A DNA stretch of 64,000 nucleotides from Borreliella valaisiana VS116 (GTDB lineage: Bacteria; Spirochaetota; Spirochaetia; Borreliales; Borreliaceae): positions 738,194 to 802,193 of the forward strand of contig NZ_ABCY02000001.1 in NCBI RefSeq assembly GCF_000170955.2. Direction: 5' to 3'. Position numbers and translations under genes: made by a program. This document shows, piece by piece, positions 50,079 to 57,940 of this stretch (the stretch's first letter is position 1; each line of letters starts with the position of its first letter). The notes under the pieces are model-generated. The model saw only the letters and a list, made by a program, of their open reading frames with translations. It did no database searches and was not told the origin of the DNA.

Positions 50079-52157
50079 ATGAAAAAAATGTTGCTAATCT
50101 TTAGTTTTTTTCTTGTTTTTTTGAATGGATTTCCTCTTAATGCAAGGGAAGTTGATAGGGAAAAATTAAAGGACTTTGTAAATATGGATCTTGAGTTTGT
50201 AAATTATGAAGGTCCTTATGATTTTTCAAATACGTATGAACAAATAGTGGGTATTGGGGAGTTTTTAGCAAAACCATTGATTAATTCCAATAGTAACTCA
50301 AGTTATTATGGTAAATATTTTATTAATAGATTTATTGACGATCAAGATAAAAAAGCAAGTGTTGATGTTTTTTCTATCGGCAGTAGGTCAGAGCTTGACA
50401 GCATCTTTAATTTAAGAAAAATTCTTGCAGGGTATTTAATAAAGGCTTTCGATTATGAAAGATCTAGTGCGGAATTAATTTCTAAGGTTATTACAATATA
50501 TAATGCTGTTTATAGAGGGGATTTGGATTATTATAAAGGGTTTTATATTGAGGCTGCTTTGAAGTCTTTAACTAAAGAAAATGCGGGACTTTCTAGGGTA
50601 TACAGTCAATGGGCTGGTAAGACACAAATATTTATTCCTCTTAAGAAGAATATTTTATCTGGGAAAGTTGAGTCTGATATTGATATTGACAGTTTGGTTA
50701 CAGATAAGGTGGTGGCGGTTCTTTTGAGTGAGAATGAAGGGGGTGTTAACTTTGCAAGAGATATTACAGACATTCAAGGCGAAACTCATAAAGTAGATCA
50801 AGATAAAATTGATGTTGAATTAGATAATTTTAATGAAAGTGATTCCAATATAACAGAAACTATTGAGAATTTAAGGGATCAGCTTGAAAAGGCTACAGAC
50901 GAAGAGCATAGAAAAGAAATTGAAAGTCAGGTAGATGCTAAAAAGAAACAGAAAGAAGAGTTAGATGAAAAGGTAATGAATCTTGAGAAAGCTCAACAAA
51001 AATTGGATTTTGCTGAAGATAATTTAGATATTCAAAGAGATACTGTTAGAGAAAAGCTTCAAGAGGATATTAACGAGATTAATAAAGAAAAGAATTTGCC
51101 AAAACCTGGTGATGTAAGTTCTCCTAAAGTTGATAAGCAGCTACAGATAAAAGAGAGTTTGGAAGATTTACAAGAGCAGCTTAAAGAAGCTAGTGATGAA
51201 AATCAAAAAAAAGAAATTGAAAAGCAAATTGAAATTAAAAAAAATGATGAAAAACTTTTAAAAAGCGAAGATCATAAAGCAATAGATCCTAATAGAGGGT
51301 TAGATTCTAAAACTTCTAGTAAAGAAAAAGAGAAGGAAGAAGAAATAATTAAAGAGAAATCTCAAGCAAGTTTGGGCGATTTGAATAATGATGAAAACCG
51401 CATGATGCCGGAAGATCAAAAATTATCTGATAATAAAAGATTAGATAGTAAAAAAACATTAAAACCCGTTTTTGAAGTTGATAAAGTAGATAAAATTTCC
51501 AAGTCTAACAACAATGGGGTTAATGAATTATCCCCGCTAGATAAGCCTTCTTATAGTGACGTTGATTCAAGAGAGGATGTAGATAACAAAGATGTTAATT
51601 CTCAAAAAGTCAAGCCTCAAGTTAAAAGCCAACCTGCTTCTTTAAATGAAAAAGAAGATTTGGCTGCTATGTCTATAGATTCCAGTAATCCCGTATTTTT
51701 AGAGGTTATAGATCCGATTACAAATTTAGGCACGCTTCAACTGATTGATTTAAATACTGGTGTTAGACTCAAAGAAAGTACTCAGCAAGGCATTCATCGT
51801 TATGGGATTTATGAGCGTGAAAAAGATTTAGTTGTTATTAAAATGGATTCAGGAAAAGCTAAGCTTCAAATACTTAATAAACTTGAGAATTTAAAAGTGG
51901 TGTCAGAGTCTAATTTTGAGATTAATAAGAATTCATCTCTTTATGTTGACTCTAAAATGATTTTAGTAGTTATTAAGGACAGTAGTAATGCTTGGAGATT
52001 GGCTAAATTTTCTCCTGAAAATTTAGATGAGTTTATCCTTTCAGAGAATAAAATTTTACCTTTTACTAGTTTTTCTGTGAGAAAGAATTTTGTTTATTTG
52101 CAGGACGAGTTTAAAAGACTAGTTACTTTAGATTTAAATACTTTAAAGAAAATTTGA
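50079..52157 (+). CDS. p83/100 immunodominant antigen
   Basis: The 692-residue Borrelia p83/100 antigen, a serological marker of Lyme disease; its cellular role is not settled. A signal peptide (KKMLLIFSFFLVFLNGFPLNA, residues 2-22) is followed by a conserved N-terminal domain. The middle (about 250-460) is a highly charged coiled coil with repeated Glu/Lys heptads and two related stretches: ENLRDQLEKATDEEHRKEIE and EDLQEQLKEASDENQKKEIE. This suggests an internal duplication. The C-terminal 170 residues form a globular beta-rich domain (FLEVIDPITNLGTLQLIDL). The middle is the part expected to vary between strains. It ends just before a strong bidirectional terminator. Confidence 0.93.
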   Translation: MKKMLLIFSFFLVFLNGFPLNAREVDREKLKDFVNMDLEFVNYEGPYDFSNTYEQIVGIGEFLAKPLINSNSNSSYYGKYFINRFIDDQDKKASVDVFSIGSRSELDSIFNLRKILAGYLIKAFDYERSSAELISKVITIYNAVYRGDLDYYKGFYIEAALKSLTKENAGLSRVYSQWAGKTQIFIPLKKNILSGKVESDIDIDSLVTDKVVAVLLSENEGGVNFARDITDIQGETHKVDQDKIDVELDNFNESDSNITETIENLRDQLEKATDEEHRKEIESQVDAKKKQKEELDEKVMNLEKAQQKLDFAEDNLDIQRDTVREKLQEDINEINKEKNLPKPGDVSSPKVDKQLQIKESLEDLQEQLKEASDENQKKEIEKQIEIKKNDEKLLKSEDHKAIDPNRGLDSKTSSKEKEKEEEIIKEKSQASLGDLNNDENRMMPEDQKLSDNKRLDSKKTLKPVFEVDKVDKISKSNNNGVNELSPLDKPSYSDVDSREDVDNKDVNSQKVKPQVKSQPASLNEKEDLAAMSIDSSNPVFLEVIDPITNLGTLQLIDLNTGVRLKESTQQGIHRYGIYEREKDLVVIKMDSGKAKLQILNKLENLKVVSESNFEINKNSSLYVDSKMILVVIKDSSNAWRLAKFSPENLDEFILSENKILPFTSFSVRKNFVYLQDEFKRLVTLDLNTLKKI

Positions 52158-52197
52158 ATAATTTTGTAGTTTAATTAATTAAAGTTTTATCAATATT

Positions 52198-52231
52198 AAA
52201 AAGCTAAAAACAACGTTTTTAGCTTTTTTTA
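52198..52231. terminator. Bidirectional intrinsic terminator between p83/100 and the tRNA pair
   Basis: AAAAAGCTAAAAAC (52198-52211) and GTTTTTAGCTTTTT (52215-52228) form a perfect 14-bp stem with loop AAC. The T-run continues on the plus strand, and the minus strand also ends in T5. It can stop the p83/100 transcript and the tRNA transcript that converge on it. Confidence 0.8.
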
Positions 52232-52240
52232 AATATTATT

Positions 52241-52313
52241 TCGGGATGGTGGGATTCGAACTCACGATCCCCTGCTCCCAAAGCAGGTGCCTTAGCCACT
52301 AGGCCACATCCCG
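52241..52313 (-). tRNA. tRNA-Pro (UGG)
   Basis: A complete 73-base cloverleaf on the minus strand. Acceptor stem CGGGATG pairs perfectly with CATCCCG and the discriminator is A. The anticodon loop TTTGGGA gives anticodon TGG (52278-52280 in plus coordinates). No CCA is encoded. It is the second gene of a tRNA-Arg/tRNA-Pro transcript and a likely TrmD substrate type. Confidence 0.95.
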
Positions 52314-52319
52314 AAGAAG

Positions 52320-52393
52320 CGCACCAATTAGGACTCGAACCTAAAACCTACAGATTAGAAGTCTGTTGCTCTATCCAATTGAGCTATTGGTGC
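52320..52393 (-). tRNA. tRNA-Arg (UCU)
   Basis: A complete 74-base cloverleaf on the minus strand. Acceptor stem GCACCAA pairs with TTGGTGC; the discriminator is G. The anticodon loop CTTCTAA gives anticodon TCT (52357-52359), reading AGA/AGG, the preferred Arg codons in this AT-rich genome. No CCA is encoded. U34 of this tRNA is the type modified by the MnmEG-MnmC pathway. Confidence 0.95.
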
Positions 52394-52413
52394 ATTTTGA
52401 AATGCTAATGATG

Positions 52414-52442
52414 AGTATATCATTTTGCAAAATCCTTGTCAA
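52414..52442 (-). promoter_or_regulatory. Near-consensus sigma-70 promoter of the tRNA-Arg/tRNA-Pro pair
   Basis: On the minus strand TTGACA (52437-52442) and TATACT (52414-52419) are separated by exactly 17 bases, 20 bases upstream of the mature tRNA-Arg 5' end. It is the strongest promoter match I see in the window. Confidence 0.75.
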
Positions 52443-52520
52443 TAAAGTCTAGACACCTTTGCTTTGTATATTTTTTATTTTTATTTTTATTTTGTGTTTA
52501 TAATGTTTTATAATTTTTTT

Positions 52521-53138
52521 ATGATTAATCTTGATTTGATTGTTGATGAAACTTTGTTTAGATATCCCGATGTTAAACCTTTTTTAAATTATAAAAATAA
52601 TTATGAACTTTTAATAATGGTAATTTTAAGTGCAAGAACAACAGATAATTTGGTAAATAAAATTTCTCCGTACCTTTTTGAAAGGTATGGAAATTTTGAA
52701 AGTTTATCAAGAGCAAATGTGAGAGATGTTGAAAAATTAATTTATAAGACAGGTTTTTATTCAAGGAAAGCTAAAAATATTGTAAATTGTTCTATTGATA
52801 TTTTGGAAAAATTTAATGGTGTTATTCCAAATAATATTTTCGATCTTGTTAAACTACCCGGAGTAGGTCGAAAGACAGCAAATGTTATTCTTGGAGCTAT
52901 TTACAATAAACCCGCAATTATTGTAGATACCCATTTTAGTAGAGTTATTACAAGGCATGCTCTTTCTTTGGAAAATTCTCCTATTAAGATCGAACTGGAT
53001 CTAAAAAGAAGAATAGAACCTTGTAAACAGTATAGATTTTCTATGGCTATCAATAAGCACGGAAGAGAAATTTGCACTTCTAGAAATGTAAGTTGTGTTA
53101 ATTGTTTTTTAGAAAAATTTGCTCCAAGAGTTTGTTAA
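52521..53138 (+). CDS. nth: Endonuclease III-like DNA glycosylase/AP lyase
   Basis: Nth removes oxidised pyrimidines from DNA and nicks the abasic site. ATG 52521 gives 205 residues; the frame is open further upstream but only with T-rich Phe/Tyr codons. The helix-hairpin-helix LPGVGRKTANVI (near residue 111) contains the catalytic lysine, and VDTHFSRV near 134 contains the catalytic aspartate. The C-terminal cysteines read CxxxxxxC-xx-C and then only a terminal Cys nine residues later. The E. coli iron-sulfur pattern is C-x6-C-x2-C-x5-C, so the last ligand is shifted. Borrelia is known for avoiding iron, which makes this detail noteworthy. Confidence 0.92.
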   Translation: MINLDLIVDETLFRYPDVKPFLNYKNNYELLIMVILSARTTDNLVNKISPYLFERYGNFESLSRANVRDVEKLIYKTGFYSRKAKNIVNCSIDILEKFNGVIPNNIFDLVKLPGVGRKTANVILGAIYNKPAIIVDTHFSRVITRHALSLENSPIKIELDLKRRIEPCKQYRFSMAINKHGREICTSRNVSCVNCFLEKFAPRVC

Positions 53139-53147
53139 TTTTTTTAG

Positions 53148-54008
53148 TTAAGATGATATTAAATGTTTCATTTTTTTTCTTAGCTGTAAATTTATTATTG
53201 CTAATATTATGTTTATACCTATTAATATGAGTAGAGGATTGATCCATATCCATAGATATTTATTACCCATTTCCATATAGTTGAGCAGTTCTCCAAGACT
53301 GGGATATAGACTTTTGTCTTGTTTTTGTAAAAAGCTTACTACTTCAAAAGTAGTAAGACTTCTTGCCATTTGTAATGGGATTATGGATGATATTGATGAG
53401 AATACTTCTGGAAAAATGTGACGCAATATTATTCTAATTTTGCTTGCTCCTATGGCTTCGCTGGCTTTAACATAATCTAAATTTTTTATTATTAATGTGT
53501 TGTTTCTTGCAATAAAAGCAAACCTAATCCATCCATGAATCAATGCCAATAGTGTTGCTGTTTGAAGCATATTGTAAGTTTTTTGTTTTAAAAAGTAGTA
53601 AAAAACCAGAGACACAACATAAAAAAAAGGTAGCGTTTGCAATGCTTCGATTGGTTTTGAAATTAGCATGCAAATTTCAAAATTAAACATGCCAATTATT
53701 GTTCCAATGAAAATTCCAATTATTGCAGAAATTGTTGCGTAGCTTAGTGAAAGTAAAATAGAATTTCTAGTTGCAATTATTAGTCTTGCCATAATATCTC
53801 TGCCTTTTTTATCGATTCCTAGTGGATTTTCTTTTGTGGGTGGCATAGGCATGTTTTTGGTAGTCTTTAAATAGACTTTATTTGGATCTTTTTTGTAGAT
53901 TGCAATTTTTAAATTTTCATTAATAAGCGCTGGAGTAATTATTAACAATACAATAAATATGCTAAAGAGTGCGATATAAATTTTTTTTATTATTGTGTCT
54001 TGTTTCAT
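53148..54008 (-). CDS. OppC/DppC-like ABC transporter permease
   Basis: A 286-residue inner membrane permease of the peptide/nickel ABC family. An N-terminal membrane segment is followed by PLGIDKKGRDIMARL near residue 61, the family's LGTDxxGRD motif. About five further membrane segments follow. The ATPase-contact (EAA) loop is near 180-200, with YVKASEAIGASKIRIILRHI. It overlaps the OppB-like gene by one base. No binding protein or ATPase gene is adjacent; Borrelia has its main opp operon elsewhere. It may borrow that ATPase or serve another complex. Confidence 0.85.
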   Translation of the reverse strand: MKQDTIIKKIYIALFSIFIVLLIITPALINENLKIAIYKKDPNKVYLKTTKNMPMPPTKENPLGIDKKGRDIMARLIIATRNSILLSLSYATISAIIGIFIGTIIGMFNFEICMLISKPIEALQTLPFFYVVSLVFYYFLKQKTYNMLQTATLLALIHGWIRFAFIARNNTLIIKNLDYVKASEAIGASKIRIILRHIFPEVFSSISSIIPLQMARSLTTFEVVSFLQKQDKSLYPSLGELLNYMEMGNKYLWIWINPLLILIGINIILAIINLQLRKKMKHLISS

Positions 54009-54988
54009 TAGCTTAGCGTGTCCTTATATGGGTTGATTTTGTAGATTAATATATCTGTTATTATGTTTGGAATAAGCATAATGAAAACACCAATAAAAAT
54101 TAAATCTTTAGAAATAGCATAATCGTTAAATTTTAAAGAATTTAAATATAAAGCTCCAATTCCATCAATTTCAAACATTGATTCAATCATTGATGCTCCA
54201 AAAAAAGCAGTTGTGATAATAGGTCTCATGTTTGTGAGTAATGGTGTTATTGATGGAATTAATGCATGTTTTAAGATTATTTTTAATTTATTTATTCCTC
54301 TTGATTTTGCAGCTTTTATGTAAAATTCTGATAAAGTTTTTTCAAGAGATTGTTTGAAAATTACAGAATTAAATATGAAAAAAGAAAAAAACCATGCAAA
54401 TCCGCCCATTATTAAATTTTTTGGATTTAAATTAAAGTAATATATTAAAGACAATATTAAAAATACTGTTAAGTTTCTTGGCATGGAGTGAAGCAATAGC
54501 ATTAAATATTCTAGAAAATTGTTTATTAGGTTGTTTTGTATGTAAATTTTCCAAATTACAATGAGGACCATTGCTGCAATATAAGAGAGTAGGGCGCCTG
54601 GAATTGAAATTTTTAAAGTATTAAATAGTTTTTGAAAAATTACTTTAGTGGTTGGCGCTCCTTTACTCAATAGAGAATACCGATAATCGCCCCATAGTAT
54701 TCCTTCATTTTTTGTTTTGTATATTATATATGAATTGCCAGCTATATGCTTTAAAAAGCAATTTTTTTCTAATTTTGATTTAGGGTTAAAGTTATGTATC
54801 AGTGTATATCTTTCTATACTTTTGTATATTCCAATGTATTGCAAGTAATTTTTTAGGATATTTGTTTTAACAAAAGGGGTATACTGTTGTTCATTTGAAA
54901 AAAAATTTACTAACGATAAGCAAAAAAATGATGCACAAATTAAATTAATTAATAAATATATTATATTTTTTAAAATAAATATTTTCAA
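54008..54988 (-). CDS. OppB/DppB-like ABC transporter permease
   Basis: A 326-residue inner membrane permease paired with the OppC-like protein. It has an N-terminal membrane segment, a long periplasmic region and about five further membrane segments. The EAA loop has YIKAAKSRGINKLKIILKHA near 215, and ASMIESMFEIDGIGALYLNS near 260 matches the OppB GLPGLG region. The start is TTG 54988, overlapping the preceding FtsB-like gene by four bases, so all three genes are translationally coupled. The sequence is clearly diverged from typical OppB, so the substrate is unknown. Confidence 0.82.
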   Translation of the reverse strand: MKIFILKNIIYLLINLICASFFCLSLVNFFSNEQQYTPFVKTNILKNYLQYIGIYKSIERYTLIHNFNPKSKLEKNCFLKHIAGNSYIIYKTKNEGILWGDYRYSLLSKGAPTTKVIFQKLFNTLKISIPGALLSYIAAMVLIVIWKIYIQNNLINNFLEYLMLLLHSMPRNLTVFLILSLIYYFNLNPKNLIMGGFAWFFSFFIFNSVIFKQSLEKTLSEFYIKAAKSRGINKLKIILKHALIPSITPLLTNMRPIITTAFFGASMIESMFEIDGIGALYLNSLKFNDYAISKDLIFIGVFIMLIPNIITDILIYKINPYKDTLS

Positions 54989-55422
54989 TGTTTATTGCTT
55001 TTTGTGATTTTTTTGGTTTGGATAATACAACTTGATAAAAAATAATAAATTAAACCTATTGCTATTGATATAAAGTAGAAATTTTGATTCTTAGGAAGGG
55101 GTTTTTGTAGGGTTAATATTTGACCCTGGTGATATTGATCTTTATTATTATTGGTTTTTATTACTGTTGAGTTTTTTGGGTAGTATCCCAATTTGTTGGC
55201 TTCTTTTAAAATTTCGGATTTAGATACTTGCAAGTTAATATATCTTGCTTTTAATTCTTTTTGGATTTCTTTTAGTTTTTCGATGTGATTTTTTATTAGT
55301 GTTAAGTTATTGTCCAATTTTTGATAATTAACAAATCCTCTCTCTCCAAATATGGGGGCTATTATAAAGTAGCTTAGTATTCCCGAGTAAAAAGACATTG
55401 CAATTTTTTTATAAATAGTCAT
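54985..55422 (-). CDS. FtsB/DivIC-like coiled-coil membrane protein (tentative)
   Basis: A 145-residue protein. A membrane segment (about 8-26) is followed by a coiled coil (about 35-75, LIKNHIEKLKEIQKELKAR) and then ILKEANKLGYYPKNSTVI. This ending resembles the FtsB/DivIC pattern of A/R-ExLGYVKPGE-hydrophobic that closes the coiled coil of those division proteins. Unlike FtsB it has a second hydrophobic segment near the C-terminus (FYFISIAIGLIYYFLSSCII, about 109-128). It is the first gene of a coupled trio with two peptide-type permeases. The division-protein link is inference from pattern only. Confidence 0.55.
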   Translation of the reverse strand: MTIYKKIAMSFYSGILSYFIIAPIFGERGFVNYQKLDNNLTLIKNHIEKLKEIQKELKARYINLQVSKSEILKEANKLGYYPKNSTVIKTNNNKDQYHQGQILTLQKPLPKNQNFYFISIAIGLIYYFLSSCIIQTKKITKSNKH

Positions 55423-55520
55423 ATAACTTGTAATTATATTCTTAATATACTATATTTACAAGTAGTTAAAGTTGATTTAGATTGTAGTTATATTGAATAG
55501 TTTTGGAGAGCAAAGTTGGC

Positions 55521-56696
55521 GTGAAGAATAATATTTTTTTTATCAAAGAAGGTCCAAAGGAAGTTGATTTTGATATGGAAAAAGTATTTTTAAGAAATGA
55601 GTCTGTTGATATTATTTCTACTTCCTCAGATAATTTTAAAAATTTTTTAGATGAAAAGCTGTTAAAACTCGATAACATATTAAAAGAAAGACATGGTGAG
55701 TTGATTAATTGCTTAAAGGATGTTGAGCTTCGTGTTGAGAGAGTTGAGAAAGAAATGCTTGATGGTGGACTTAAGCTTGTCCAAAGAGATTTTATTACTT
55801 CCGATTCGAAAGATTTTGAAAAAAAGTCATCTGAGATTGACGATTCATTTTCTAAAAAAGAAGACAATTTGCCTAATATTTCTATTGGTCAAGAAGAATT
55901 AGATGCACTGCTTGAAGGCATCAATTATATTCCAAAAGAAAATGAAGACGTTCAACACGATGTTAAATTTAATACAGATAAAGCAGATAAAGATTTGAAT
56001 TTGGCCAGCAGTTTGCATGTGACTGATAATTTTTCTAATGATTTTATTAAAAAAGAAAGTAAAGAAAGTAAAGAAAGTAAAGAAAGTATTGATGTTGTTA
56101 ATGATAATGTTTCCGTAGAAAATATGGAGGTAAATAATAATAACGATCATAGTGAAAAATTAGATAGTTTTGTAGATAACAAACAACATTTAGATTTAAT
56201 TGATGAGAATGGAAACGTCAAGCATGGGGGGGGCAGTGATGATACGATTCTTGAGTGTTCTGGTGAACGTCTTGAGTTTAAAGAATTTGATGACTTTGAA
56301 AATATTTTAAAAGAGGACTTGGATTCTCAAATTACCGAAGGCTCTTTATCTAATTATGGAGAGAAAAATTTGAATGATAATTTGGGAGATGAAGTAGATC
56401 GAAACCAAAGTAATGATGTTTCCAATTGTGAAAAACCCAGTTTCCAAAATATAACTGAAGAGGATCCTTCTTTTTCTCATTTTAATTTTAATGATGTTGA
56501 AAAGGTTGTGAGCAAATTTAATACTAAAGAGTCTTTAAGCAATGTTGCGCTAAATAGCGATGAAAAAGCCGTATTAATAAATTTCATTGATAGGATAGAA
56601 AGTGAGCTTGAGTTAAATCCTAATAGAAATATTTTTAAAATTAAACAAGAGTATGAAGTTTTAAAAAAAGTTAAATTTTTACTTACTAAAAATTAA
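55521..56696 (+). CDS. Acidic protein with a FliM-like CheY-docking motif, function unknown
   Basis: A 391-residue acidic protein, mostly Asp, Glu, Asn, Ser and Lys; no signal peptide or membrane segment, probably largely disordered. An N-terminal part (about 1-100) includes a short coiled coil (DVELRVERVEKEM). At residues 120-133 it has ISIGQEELDALLEG, closely resembling the FliM N-terminal peptide SQAEIDALLNG that binds phosphorylated CheY. A KES tandem repeat follows near residue 180. The last 40 residues look folded and helical (FIDRIESELELNPN). GTG 55521 is chosen because GGAGAG lies ten bases upstream; TTG 55503 is an alternative. The position matches BB0749. Confidence 0.68.
   Translation: MKNNIFFIKEGPKEVDFDMEKVFLRNESVDIISTSSDNFKNFLDEKLLKLDNILKERHGELINCLKDVELRVERVEKEMLDGGLKLVQRDFITSDSKDFEKKSSEIDDSFSKKEDNLPNISIGQEELDALLEGINYIPKENEDVQHDVKFNTDKADKDLNLASSLHVTDNFSNDFIKKESKESKESKESIDVVNDNVSVENMEVNNNNDHSEKLDSFVDNKQHLDLIDENGNVKHGGGSDDTILECSGERLEFKEFDDFENILKEDLDSQITEGSLSNYGEKNLNDNLGDEVDRNQSNDVSNCEKPSFQNITEEDPSFSHFNFNDVEKVVSKFNTKESLSNVALNSDEKAVLINFIDRIESELELNPNRNIFKIKQEYEVLKKVKFLLTKN
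56055..56090 (+). repeat. 9-bp tandem repeat in frame
   Basis: The unit GAAAGTAAA occurs three times exactly and a fourth time with its last two bases changed. It encodes Glu-Ser-Lys repeats in the acidic protein. Copy-number changes would keep the frame, so it is a plausible strain-variable minisatellite. Confidence 0.75.
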
Positions 56697-56814
56697 AGAA
56701 TCTATTCGTTTAAATTTTATTTTACTTTTCTTCTATAAGAATTTTAAGTTGATTTTTGATAGCTGAATAGACGATTTTTTTATTCGAACTTGAACTAACA
56801 TTAAGTAAAGTAAA

Positions 56815-56844
56815 ACAACACTTTATCTTTTGATAAAATGTTGT
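56815..56844 (-). terminator. Terminator of the Gld-type ABC operon
   Basis: On the minus strand ACAACATTTTATC and GATAAAGTGTTGT form a 13-bp stem (one G-T wobble) with loop AAAA, followed by TTTACTTT. It lies 81 bases beyond the last gene of the minus-strand operon, in the convergent gap with the acidic protein gene. Confidence 0.55.
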
Positions 56845-56925
56845 CTTTGTAATGGTTAATTTTTATTATATTTGTTTTTATATGTTTTATTTTTTTAATA
56901 CATAGCAAGATTAATCTGTATTGTT

Positions 56926-57924
56926 TTAATGTTCATGGTGATCTACTTGATTATCATTGCTAGAAATATTATCTTTTTCTATTAATTTTTTTTCTAAGTT
57001 AAATACATCAAAAAAAGTCCATTTGCTAGTCATGTAGTAATATTCATCTTTATCTTTTTTGATTAATATGTCTTTGTCATTTTCTTCGTTTTTATTAAGG
57101 TAAACTTCAATATTGTTAACACTTTTATTGCTCCATTTAACTTCAATTTTGTAATGAAGTTTATAGTCATCTATTTTTGATTTATCAATTTCAAGTCCAT
57201 CAGCTTTAAATTCAGCAATAATATTTAAAGGTCTTTCCTTTGGCATTTTTTGGTTATTTAAAAAATAAAGGCCATCTTTAGTGGTAATCTCATAGTTATT
57301 ATTTATATTATTTTCATTTTCTTTGTTTAATTTTCTTATTATTTTTAATGATAAATTTTCTAATTTTGTGTTTTTTTCTTGAAATAATGTAGTATCTGAA
57401 AATGTATTATAAGAATTACCTTTATATGATAAGAAAATATTTTTTGTTAAGTAAACATTTTCGTCACTGCCTTTAATGTATGCCAATCTTGAATCACCTT
57501 CTCCTGATTTTCCAACAAAAATTTCTGTTAACAGTTTGTTATTATTGTCAAATAATTTGAAGCTTGGATTTTCCCCAATTCCGAGTTCTTTGTGTTTTTT
57601 TTGATCTCTGCTTACAAGTTTGTTTTTTTGAAGTTCATCTAATGCTTTGATTAGAGAATTAACTTTTTTATTGTCAACGGGAATATTTTGTTTGTTATAT
57701 GTTAACATCCAATCTTTACCAAGTTTTGTTAGTGTTCCTTCAAGTTCTGTTTCAATTTTAGAAATTAAATTTAAGTCAAAATCGAAAAATTTTTCTTCCA
57801 GAATCCTTGCTACTTTATTTTCATTTGAAAAAATTATTCCCAATAAAAATGTAGATGTTAGCACTATTATTATCAATATTTTTATTTTTTCTTTATTGAT
57901 TGAGAATATTTTTGATTTTATCAT
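56926..57924 (-). CDS. DUF4340-type membrane-anchored protein of the Gld-like ABC module
   Basis: A 332-residue protein with one N-terminal membrane segment (about 12-32, ILIIIVLTSTFLLGIIF). The outside domain shows DUF4340 character: ETELEGTLTKLGKDWMLTY, LIKALDELQKNKLV, and LTEIFVGKSGEGDSRLAYIKG followed by VYLTKN. DUF4340 proteins usually accompany GldG-type ABC systems, as here. ATG 57924 is used because AAGGAG lies seven bases upstream; the longer open frame has no such site. The C-terminus ends HHEH, a possible metal-binding tail. It starts 16 bases after the GldG-like gene. Confidence 0.8.
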   Translation of the reverse strand: MIKSKIFSINKEKIKILIIIVLTSTFLLGIIFSNENKVARILEEKFFDFDLNLISKIETELEGTLTKLGKDWMLTYNKQNIPVDNKKVNSLIKALDELQKNKLVSRDQKKHKELGIGENPSFKLFDNNNKLLTEIFVGKSGEGDSRLAYIKGSDENVYLTKNIFLSYKGNSYNTFSDTTLFQEKNTKLENLSLKIIRKLNKENENNINNNYEITTKDGLYFLNNQKMPKERPLNIIAEFKADGLEIDKSKIDDYKLHYKIEVKWSNKSVNNIEVYLNKNEENDKDILIKKDKDEYYYMTSKWTFFDVFNLEKKLIEKDNISSNDNQVDHHEH

Positions 57925-57940
57925 AAACACTCCTTTATTC

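Noticed and set aside
56055-56090. Tandem repeat as a possible CRISPR or origin iteron
   Set aside because: The unit is nine bases, contiguous, in frame and without spacers, so it is a coding minisatellite. No CRISPR array or cas gene is seen anywhere in the window.
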